64,000 nucleotides of DNA from contig CM060842.1 in assembly GCA_030762175.1 (NCBI GenBank), positions 44,582,001 to 44,646,000 of the forward strand, given 5' to 3'. Below, in pieces: positions 20,801-32,800 of the stretch (its first letter is position 1; every line of letters starts with the position of its first letter). Below the pieces are notes generated by a model that ran no database searches, was not told the origin of the DNA, and saw only the letters and a program-made list of their open reading frames with translations. Source of the DNA: Metallyticus violacea. Its lineage: Eukaryota > Arthropoda > Insecta > Mantodea > Metallyticidae. The translations under genes and the position numbers were made by a program.

Positions 20801-23800
20801 GAGGATAATTCTTATGTTGTAGAATGTGTTTTCTGCTCTGGTGGAGGTGTGATGAACTTAAAGTTTATGTTTCATCCCTGGAGGTGTTGAAGTTCATTAA
20901 ACTGCCTCTGTATTTGTAAATGTAGATTTTCAACCATGTTGCTAATTCTGTAGTTCCTTGTACTGATTTGAATAATTTTGGGAAAGGATTATTTATTAAA
21001 GAACGAAACGTTTCTGGCTTAAGTTTTAGGATACCTCCCCAGCATTTGCTATTTATGAGGTCTGAGGAAAACCTGGAAAAAACCTCAATCGAGAGGAAGG
21101 CCCTGGTGGGAATAGAACCCCAGACCTCCTGCTCACGAGTCTTCACCTTAATGGCCTTGGCCACCCATGACAGTTTCCCACAACATAACAAATTATCCAG
21201 CAGTCGATGGGTAGCTGATGATGCGAACAAAGTGTTCGTGAAACTAGTTCACATATTATAAACAAGTAACGGGAGCAATAAGAGTGTGTAGTTTGACTCA
21301 ATCTTACAGTGGTCTTAATTATGTAATAAATTGTTAGCAGTGTTGAATTGCTAAATTCACATTTGTTCTCTCATACAGTGAACCTAAATTATGAGTGTGT
21401 AGTTGCTTTATTATTCTCTTACCCTGTTGGGCAGCTCTTGTTATTTTAAGTGGTTGTGCATTGTTTTAGATGATAATTAACGATATATATTTGGAAAATT
21501 CAAATTGGTAATGTTTGAATATCATACACTCTAGTGCAGAGGTTAGGTTATCCATAATAATGCACTGCAGTTAGAATGAGGGATTGTGGGAGTGAAGCTG
21601 CTGGAATCCAGTGAGAGTGTATGTTCCTGTAGCAGAAAATGGAAAACAGGCTGCTGTATATGTGAACATGTTTACTGCAAAATGTTTTTAAATGCATGTA
21701 ATTCTATAATTTTGTCAAATACGGGAAATATTTGTTTTTTACTTCCATAGCTGAAAACAGCATAATCTGTCTCAAAGTGTGTGGGGAAGTATATTATATG
21801 CATGGTAATTATGCACTTGTGAGTAAAGAGTGTATTCCATTCCATTTGCCTCTGCGGCAAATTACTTTCAAAAGATCCCAAAACAGATAATCTAAAAATT
21901 TCAGGCATACAAGAAATGAAGAAGAAGATATTTTATGATTTTTAAAAATCTGCTCAGACCCTGGACAAAAATGTAGAAAGGAGGAATGCAGACAAAAGAG
22001 GGCAGCTTGATATCAACAATGCATGCTTGGTACAGACAATTTAATAATAAATGATAGTTGTGCACACAGAAGATAGAAATAAAACTTCATATTATATTTA
22101 AAAATATTTTCACATTCTACATTTTCGGCACAAGTTTATATTAAGAATCTTTTATTTTTGTTTACTTTTTCCCCAACTTTCTGCATCTTTGATTTTGGGC
22201 TGCATCTCAGATTTGGAACTATAGGTTAAGAATCTTTGATGCATTTTTGAAGCTAAACTTATAAACAAACCTGAGAACCAATATATTATCAAGGTGATTT
22301 GAATACATAATTTAGCAAGCTATTTTATACAGTCCTAAATATTTTTAATCAAGTTTTCCTCTAACTTACAAGAATACATGTGCGTTAAAAGTATTCAATA
22401 TTTTCACTGTCAACATTAAACTCTCTCAAAAAAGTAAAAAAAGAAGCACATAAAGCACTACTGGGTGAACTTAATTTTGTAATATTTATATAAGAAAATT
22501 TTACTTGTTCCATATTCTAGCTGAAAAATGATCCTATGAATCTCATTATGACAAATAAAATGTAAAACAAATAAATAAATTATTTTGCATTGCTATTATC
22601 AAAATCCTGTAGATACCACCAGGAGTTTCATGCAACCTTCTGCTAACCATGCAAGCAGTGACTGGCCAAACAAATCTTGGTGGCAGATTTTTGAACATAT
22701 GCAGTAATATCTGTTGAAATGCAACAGCAGAAAATCTTTAGATTACATAGTAATTTATATCTGTATTTTGTGTGCATTTGTTAATAGGAGTAGGAAAAAT
22801 GTGTTTCAGAGATTGAGCAGGACCTACAGTGCATCATTAGGCATTGCAGCAGAGAGCTGTAATGTAGCTTTGAGGGAATTGCAGCAAAATGCTCTGGATC
22901 GTCTTCAAGAACGAGATCTATTTCGAGATACAGGCATAGCTACTATTAAAGTTCGCATACCTAATGAAAATGGTAGCCGCAAGATTATTTCACTGCAGAT
23001 AAAGCTCTCAAGTACAATTGAGGAAGTGTATAAGAATGTTGCAGAACAAATGGGTGTGGAATATAACAGGTGAGTGATAATATAGCTCACTTAAATTAAA
23101 AACTAATATTTTCAGGTTTCCTTATTTGTGTGCAGTAGTACAGCTTTGTTAATCTTGATCACATCATTCTATATCATTTTATTATTAGAGGTACAGTTAG
23201 GAGTGCCAGATTTCCAGATTTTGGCAGAATTTCCTGCAATTTTAGTCTTGTGATAAAGTTTCCTGGTTCCCAATGTAATGTAAATTTTTTTCCTAGTTTT
23301 CCTTCATTACATAACAAACTTCTAAAATAAAAATAAGCTTGTACCAGTTTCAATTTGGCACTTATGATTTAGAGAAAGATACATGGTAAGTTAGAATTGT
23401 ACATTCTAAGATGGACTGCAAGGACTTATTTAATGTTATAAGAAGTGATTAAAAATTCCTAGTGATGCCATTTCTTGAGAAAATATGAAGATTAATGAAG
23501 TTGAAGTAAATAATTGTATATGAATTGTAGGACTACATGTGTTATGTGCATGTTCTGGTATTGTATTTTAACTACTGAAAGAATAACAGTTTGATAAGAA
23601 TAGAGTGTTATAATAATGGTACTAAATCATGTACAAAATTTGACTTCCAATGATCCAGTTAATTTTGCTATCTGTATTGAGTAATTAATATACCTATTTA
23701 TAATTAACTTTATATTTTTCCTTCATTTTTTTGTTTGTACCAGAACCATTAGTTGTTAATAGCTTTCCAAATATGTGCAAGACTGGCCCATGTGCAGGAT

Positions 23801-26800
23801 TTGTGAAAAGATCATTGAATCCAACTACCTGTAAGATTTGGGCATATTAACAACGTTTCTCTAATTTTTGGCAAAAAGTGAGAGAATTTCCTAAATAAAA
23901 AATCTGGTAACCCTAGATATGGGGATTTATGCACTTAGAGTAATGATTCATTTTTGTAGTTTAAACATATAATGCTTATAGACAAGATCATTAGATAAAT
24001 GGATTAGCAAGGAATAGTCCAAATATAATCAAAGTTCAAATTCATCATTGTTTGACAATTAGCAAACGGAACTTGGAAGAAGATATTAATTCCTACATTT
24101 GGAATTAGCGCATGTATACTCGGTTTATTTTATGTTTGCCAGTGTGATTGGACTGCTACAAACCGTTTACATCTGCTCCTGTTGATGACTTCCCACTCAT
24201 CATGACATGGCAGAATATAACACTAGTGCAGCTTTATAGGGATGCCAGCAGAAGGCACAAAGGAAACAACTTTGAGTGACTGCACTGTTAATGGGCATAA
24301 ATACAATAAATTATCTCTAATGTGGCCCTTCCTCCTCACTTGTAGTAGCAGTTCTAAACAATGAAATTTATTTCTTGGCCATCAGTAAATATAAAATAAA
24401 CAGATAACATTCATGTAATATAGTGGCAGTCTCTAGAAAATAATAATATGCTGTACAATAACATGCATTGCATTAAATAGGTAATGTCTCTAAAGGTAAT
24501 GTCTGATATCCAAGCCAGAATGTCTCATGTTCTTATAATTTACTAACATATATTAACATTCTCAAAAGACAAGCTCTGTTATCAAAATATTTTAAGCCTC
24601 AAAGAAATTTTTGTTTTTTTATTCAAATGTTCGGTAGTGTGATGTATTTTGGGGGGAAATTTGTATGTGAAAGATTCAACATGCTAGCAGACTCTTCAAC
24701 AGTCATATTGAAATACCCTAAAGATAATTTAAAAATAAATTCTTATATATGAGTACCATATAGTCACATAGGCAAGAAAACAAGCATGGGAATATATCTA
24801 TTAAGGGAGCTTTCAAAATATTTGGATACACCTCTGTTGAAAATGACATATAATGGCATATTTTATTCTCTTTTGCAGCATGGCATTGAATTCTAAGGTA
24901 GCATAGGAATCAGTAACCTAAATATATTATTAATTTTACCGAAGAAATTGTAAAAACTATTTATATACCTAATAAAAGGACTTCATGTCAAAATACCTTT
25001 AGAAAATGTAACTTAATAACTATGGTCTCTCTATATGTACATAGAGCAATCTTATTTATTTAAACAACAATAAACATTATAAATGAGTTCTTGGGAGAGC
25101 ACCCAGGTAAGACACAGTGAATCTACCAAGCTTTTGGTGGCTGTCTCTGGTAGATTCACTGCATCTTACCTGGGGGTTCTCCCGAGAATTCATTTATAAT
25201 AACATATATCGGGAAAGCTTCTAGTCTAATAATAAATATGCCACTGACTGTCACAACCACTACTACAGCTACAACACAAGGGAAAAGATAATGTACATCG
25301 AATCACCATAAACAAAAAAGCATCGGAACAAGATCCATTTATCAAAAGTGTAATCCTATATAACAATCTGTCAGAGACTCAAAAAGGGGGGGGGGGATTT
25401 AGGAGCAACCTAAAAAAAATTCTAATTGTATTTATTGCATATGCTTATGCTCATATGAATACCTCAGTTATTCATAGTATTTGCTTCTTTAACTATCTAT
25501 TTTTATTTATTGTTCTAATTAGAATTGTAATTTACAAATTAGTGATGCCTGGAACTTGTATTAGCAGGTCTTTGGCAAATAAATAAATAAATTCCCATTT
25601 GTGAGTTAAACTATTTCTAATATCAGAATATTGTTATTGAGATTTGGTTTTTTTAATTGGGATAAAAATGGAATAAAGGAGGTTAAAGCATTTTTATGAA
25701 TATTGCTTCTGTGAGGATCTTAGAATAATGTGGTATGCAAACCTTTAATAAAATAGTGGGTTACCAATTACTGTTACTTCATCATTATTGAATGTGTTTG
25801 ATACAAAATACATTGATTAGTGAGCATTTAATACTGTTGTCAAAGTTTTGATTCATTTGGTTTTCCTGCTTATTGCTGTTATCTATGTTAATTAACTCTT
25901 CATTTTCCACGTGACAGATAAGATTCGGAAAAATTGTTATTTCTAGTATTATTTATTGAAAAGTAATTATACTGGGATATGCTGTTAGATAGAGGAAATT
26001 GTCAGTGCTGATTTAATCTAAACTATTTTCCCATGGAGATAAATCTATTAATAAGAGTATGGAAATGTAGCCTAGATTTTTAATTGGCAATTGCATAAAC
26101 ATGAATAGAATTCATTTAGGAAATAAATGTATCTTTTCTACACAGTAAAATAAATTTTGACTGTGTTAATGAGAGGCTGGAAATTTAATTTATAATACAA
26201 GGTTTTCTACTGTGTGAAAGATTTATTTATCAAAGAGAGCTATAGGAAAAAAAATTATAATTTGTCATAAGCTCTCCATTTGCAATTTTAATTCATAGGT
26301 TAAAGCTAATCTGGAGTGGAAAAGTACTTGATCTTCATTCAACATTAGAAACTTATGGAGTGAAGAACGGTTCTCAAATCATGGCTGTTTTGTTGCAGAG
26401 TACCACTGAGCTTCAGGTAAGTTGATCAAAATGTAGACAGTAAGGAATGGAAATGCACAAATTGGTGGGATTATCCAGTTGCAGCTTTTGAATGGAAATA
26501 TTTACTTCATTGACATAGACTGAAAATTCACCTTAATGACCTAGATTAAGAGTTTAAGTGGTTATGAGAATTGAGGAGCAAACTTGATAGATGCAACATT
26601 TTATAAAATTGAATTTAAATACCATTTGCAAAATGTTCTTCACCCATATCACTGTGAAACCAAATTTCATAAAGCTCCATTCACACTGGTGTAGAGAGTA
26701 AGGAATATTAGCAACTTTTTCAAAACTCAATAAATGTGCTTGCTTACTTAACTCAAAAGTTGATATGTGCTATTATTTTCGTATATAATATACAATGAAA

Positions 26801-29800
26801 TGTTTAATCAGTGAAATGCAATGTGAACCAGCTGCTGATACATTATTGTGGCTTGCAGGGTATCCTGTTCATTTCTGCAAATGTTGAAAAATTACATTAT
26901 ACACTATGGTAATCAGTCCTGATGGTAACCATGCCTGCCCCTGTCCTGTAGACCCCTCCCCTGTGGATTTTTTTCAGGATGAAAATCCTAATTATAGCTT
27001 CCTTTGGAAGGAAAGTAAAGCCATGGGTCCAGAATGGCACATAAAAGAATCTCCAACCTGAAAGAAGAGGCCTCTAAGAAAATTATACTGTTTCACACCT
27101 GGTATGCTGATGCCCAGAGGTGTTAAAGAGCATCCGTGAATAAGCCAAATAAATAAAAAGAAGTTTCCTTTCAGGGTGAATCATTTCATATACTGGGCTT
27201 TCAGAATGTCTCATCACTCACAGGGTTTTGCATCTTGGCCAAGTTCATTTCTCCTACTCACTCATGGCCATCTGCCTACCTGTCCTTAAATTTCCAAGCA
27301 GTCACCAGTCTATACTTGTTTGCTAAGATGACAAGATCAATGCATTTTTGTGTGCAAATGTTATACATATGAATCAGCTTGTCACATTCATGAGGAATTT
27401 ATTTAGAAGTTCTGTTGGCAATTGTCTCCTTCCAGAACTACAATTCATGATCTTGAATAAATTTTATACTACTGGTTCAGAGCAAAACAAGAAACACGGA
27501 AAGTTTTAACAGAAGACAAATTAGACAAAATTGGAACAAATCTTGAATGTTCACCAACAACATTACTGAAATTAGCATAGCAAGTTGGGGTTTCAGTATC
27601 TTCTGCACATATAGCAACAAAATTGTTAAAACTCAAAAACTTCTATTTCTAGATTTTGCTGTAAGGTACACAGTTTTAAGAGGAAAAGTCAGAGTACAGG
27701 CAAGGCTGGCTGTAGTATGTGCCAAGATGCATCACCCCATGTGAGCTGTAAGAATATATTCTGGAAGTCCTGTACTAAACCATCAACAGAAGATCATGAT
27801 GTGTCAGTAGAAACTCAAAATACTTAACACAACCTTTCCCATCAAGGTGACTGTGATTAAACCTGGGATGGAATCCTGCTGCAAGGTAATTCCTCTATCC
27901 TCCCTGACTGTCCCCAAAACCAATATGGTGAGCAAAGAAATAAAAATGGATGTTCAAAATCTAATGAGGTCTTTCGAAAATCATAAAAATGAAAAGGAAT
28001 ATTATACTGATGTTTTAGCAGAGGCATGGAACCTGAAAAGAGAATATTTCAAGATACCAGGTTATTTGTTTTGTATCCTGCACAGTATTGTAATATAATG
28101 TATGCGTAACTAAGTGCAGGATACAAAACTAAAAGCACTATGATATCTTGAAATATTCATTTTCAGTCTGATAATTTGGTAAGTAATGAACCTCTTAGAT
28201 TAGATTGTGAATTAGAACAATATCTTTTAAAAATTATTTTAAAAATATATATATAGAACTAACACAGTGAAGCCAAGTCATATGAATAAATTCATGTGAT
28301 ATATGTAGTACTAAACACTCTTATTGTTTCACTTACTTGTGTAATATTTAGTGTAACGGTTTCAAAGACCTTCGTCTTCGAAGTGAGTGAGTGGGAGGTC
28401 TGGGGTTTGACTGAGTTTTTTTCTAGGTTTTCCTCATCCTCATAAGTTGTAAATGTCGGGGAGGTACCCTAAACTTAGGCCTGGAACATTTCCTTCCTTT
28501 AAAAAAATTAATAAATAAAAAAATTCTTTCTGAATATATCATTTCATCTCATGTATTATCAGTGTCCACTGCCTGTGGTGGTGCCTCAGTAGTAAACATG
28601 GGTGTTAAACAGTAGTAAAAAAAAAATAGAAGAAAGAAGAATACACAAGATAGATATGTGAAACTGAGAGAGCTGTTAATTAATGTGCAATTTAGAGAGA
28701 ATGTACCTCATGAAGAAATACATACCAGAGATAATGCAGTGGTAACATATTTTGGCAAACATGGATGCAAATAATTCATGGAAAACTGATAATGGTATGG
28801 CTATAAAATTTGGAAGGCCCATAAAATTATTTTGTACTCGTATCATGCATAGAAACTGGTAAAAGTTTTAATTCAATCTTATCACAGAGTTATGAACACT
28901 TAAGCTTGAAACAAAGCATTGTTCTGCAAAATGTCCTGCAGAGTGTAGGAAAATTTCCTTATCTCATATTTTTTTTGACAATTTCTTTATGTCATTACCT
29001 CTTCTTACTGAATTGTATGACAAAAACATGAACAATGAGAGAAAATCATATTTCTTAATGTGCTAATTTATACCAAAAAGATAAAGAAATGTGCATCATT
29101 GATTTCAGAATTAACAACACTAACAATGCAGTTATCACCAAATGAAGTGATAGTGATGTTATCATAATGCCTGTAAACCTGCTTTATGAAGTTACCTGCT
29201 ATCTACAAAGTGAAAAGAAAAGAATTTCCATAAGCCTTACATAATCAACCTGTACATTCAGAATACAGGTTAAGTCATTTGGTAATAGCAGTCTGCAGTA
29301 ATAACCTAATTATATTTCACTGCTTGTTTAAAAGGTAGGATGTATTTCAAGAGCATTTGCTCCCAGCATCAGCTGTAGATCGAGTAACATCATCTGCCAA
29401 CAGCTGAATAAGATTTCCCTAACAATCCATTGGCAGAATCTGAAAGTTCAGGGAAAGTGTTTTTTAGAATAAAAATATTTTTCCACATTGATAACTGCTG
29501 AACATGTGGCTGTCTTTAATAATTTAGGTTCCTTTTTATGTTGTGATACTTGGACAAGAAATGGCCATAGCTGCTGATTTTTTCAATCTATTTACATGTT
29601 TTATTCCTGAAGTGTTCTTTGGTTCAAATTTTTAAATTTATCTTCATGTTTTTATATGTATAAATATACATACAAAAAAGATTATAGTCCTCACAGCTAA
29701 TTTGGTAAATTCCAACTTTCTTGTAATGTGATACTGCATCTTTTTATGATTTTAGCAAATTTTTGATGCTAAATTTAATTTTGGAAACCATCCTAATGTT

Positions 29801-32800
29801 ATACTCTTTAAACAATTTTTTAAAATTTGTTATCTGCTTTTGGTATTCATTTATTTTTGTAAGGGTGCATGTGTTTTAATTACTTTAATTATTTCCAATG
29901 TAGTATTTTTTATTTATTGGCTCACTGTTGTACTGTAATGATATATAAGAAAAATGAAGAGATATTTAGAAATTTGAACCAAAGAACATTTCACAAATAT
30001 TAATTTTAAACAAATTGAAAAATCAACAATTGCAGAACATTTCTGGTCTAAAAAGATGGCATCAAAAAGGAACCGACATTATTACAGACAGGTTTTAATT
30101 CTCCTCAGTGTAGCATTTTTTGTTTTCTGGTTCACTGTTGTACTGTAATAATGTATAAGAAAAATGAATAGATATTTAGAAATTCAAACCAAAGAACACT
30201 TCACAAATATTTTAAACAAATTGAAAAATCAACAGTTGTAGAACATTTCTGGTCTAAAAATCATGGCATTAAAAAGGAACCTAAATTATTACAGACAGCA
30301 GTTATCAACATAGGAAAAAAAATGTTTATTCTAAAGAACAAAGTCATGAGCTTCAAGATTTTGCAAATGGATGGTTTGCAAATCAAGGCTACCATGTAAC
30401 AGTTAACAGGAACCTTTTCTATATAATAGAAAATGGCTGAATTATGTAATATATTAAAGGGTTACTCAAAAATGAACTTTTCCTATTTTATAACTTCAAA
30501 ACAAAGGCACAACTGCAACTTGAGAATCTGCTAGTGCATAGTCCCACTGCCAGATGGAGTGCAGCAACACTGGCCTGTGCAAATGAAACATGAGACACAG
30601 CAACTGTTTCAAAATGGTGAAGTCACTAAATGAATGGCCAATATATAGGAAGTGCATAGTTATTCAGTTTCTGTGGGCAGAAAATATGAAATCTGTAAAA
30701 TTATACTCATGCATTGTTTCTGTGTACAGAACATAAATGACTGTTAACAACTGGTTTATCAGCATGTATCTCACACATCATTGACTCACATTTGTTTGAG
30801 AAACTTAAAAGTAGATGATTTCATCCCTGTTAAAGGGAAATATTGAAATGGCCCATTGAGTAGAATGTAAGTTTCCATCTTATGGGTATGGAAAAAACTA
30901 ATTTTAGGCTATGACAAATTGTGATTAATTGGAAAAACAAGAGAGTAGCATTAAAATGAAAGAGAATTCTTTGTCTAGACATATCTTTGCACATACAAAA
31001 TATAAAGGAAACCCTCTTTTTGATTTACTTTCATACATTCTGAGAATGTTAAATATAGTTGTTTAATCAAAGTTGCTTCATATTACAGGCAATGGAGGAA
31101 AGATATCAGAACTTAGAGACTACAAGGGAAGATGCATCATTTTTGGCAAACAGAAGTAATGATGAGAATGATTACTACTTACAGGCTAGTAGCACAACTG
31201 TTGTTTCAAAAATATATTTCTTCCTACTTTTTAACACAGTTTTGGTATTTAATTTCAATTAATGCATTTTTTCTTGTGAAGCTAATTTTATGTAGATAGC
31301 CATAATTACACGAGTTATATATTCAGCCAGTGTACTAATAAGTAGTGATGGAACCTTTGCTACCATTGATGTTAGTTGCCATAATGTTGACCATGCCCTG
31401 AACTGACCCTGAACTCTGTCTAGCAATCTGTCATTGTTTAGCAGCAAATTTCTACATTGAGGCCACAATGTCAACCCACCCCCCTCTAATGTCTTGTAGT
31501 ATAACTTGCATCAGACTTGTGCTAATATGAGGGGTGTTCAATGAAGACTGAGACTGATGCTATAAAAACTTACTTTAAAAAAATCAATAAAAGCAACTTT
31601 TTCCCCCTTCAATATAGTCACCATTAACAGCTATGCACTTATCGCATCTTCTCATCTAGTTTCAGAAGACATCGTTAAATCCATTTTTTTATAAGCACTT
31701 CAAAATATCTGTGAAGCCTTCAGTATGCCATTGTAAGTTGCAAGATCATGGGAGATGTGGAACAGTAGAGATGATTTTCTTGACCAAAAATTGTGTAACA
31801 GCTGTTGTCACATGAAGCCACACATTGTCATGGTGGAGCTTCCACTTGCTGATATGATGTGAGCACTGCCAACCAATATGTCTAGCATTTTTGAAGTTCT
31901 CTAATGGTCACATTGAGAATCCTTGCACATGATTGCAGCAGCAATATTGATAGCGACCTGGGTAAGGATGGTGATGGAGGCTCCCTTCCCTCATTGCAGC
32001 TCACAACTCTTTCTTCCATCTGTAAAGACTTTATGTGAATGGAAACATGCATCATGAGACTTGTAGACTCACCATAAGCTATACAAAGATCTTCAAGAGT
32101 TTCTGAAGCAGTCTACTTTAATAGAACAAAAAACTTGATAGAGTAACTAACATTGCTCTCACATTTCTGCCATTTAGAGACCTCTCAAGCTGTAACCAAG
32201 TTCAAACACTACTGATGGAGAATGGTTGAGTTTAGAAAAATATTATATCTGGCGTCAGTCCTGGGTACTTAATGAGAATCAGCTAACAGATGGTACATTG
32301 ATCATGTTTTTGGTACTTTAAAAAATACACTCTTAGTCTTTATTGAACAAGCCTTGTATCTTGTTAGCAAAAGAATTGTTCCAACTCTACTAACAAAATA
32401 TAGAGATATGCAAGATCTGCAATTTAGCATGATATATAAAATTCTGCTGTTGAAAATGATTATTTCACATAATGTATTGTTTTTATTGTCAGGTAGCAGA
32501 TCAATCAGGGAATACTCTTAAACTTCCAGACCATGAGAAGAAGGCTTTGGTTGTTGCCATGACACTGCATGAGAAAGGACGGGCAGCAATAAAGAAAGAA
32601 GATTATCCATTAGCATTGGTGTTGTTGCTTGATGCAGATAAGGAATTTGGGTAAGGAGCAGTAAAAAAGTGTTCTAAATTCTTGGCTATAGAAGAGAGGA
32701 AGATTTGTATGACTTTCATAAACTTTTCTTTTTGAGTCCATTCTTATTGATTCTACAGCCGCTGTCAATCTGAGCTTTTGAAGGCAGTGGACAACTATGC

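Larger units (their letters stand above)
20740..21340 (-). mobile_element. Penelope-like element C-terminus, interrupted by SINE-B
   Basis: On the minus strand the reading KSVQGTTELATWLKIYIYKY followed by LMNFNTSRDE (20870-20970) matches the segment downstream of the GIY-YIG domain in the PLE at 33670-34790. A SINE-B splits it at 20980. Group 1 arms flank it: AATCATATAATTAAGATTAT at the left and, on the plus strand, AACAAGTAACGGGAGCAATA after a hammerhead at the right. Confidence 0.75.

Noticed and set aside
22784..22809. Alternative acceptor TAATAG for NUB1 exon 2
   Set aside because: It would add residues absent from NUB1 relatives, and the change of 21-24 bases is not supported by homology; TTTCAG at 22809 gives the right phase and alignment.
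25540..25595. LINE 3' tail (GCAGGTCTTTGGCAAATAAA and AAATAAATAAATAA)
   Set aside because: Looks like the end of a non-LTR element, but nothing upstream supports it and there is no second copy here.
27847..28098. 83-codon open frame with a plausible start
   Set aside because: Lies inside NUB1 intron 3, runs into the hairpin repeat at 28031 and has no recognisable motif or splice context.
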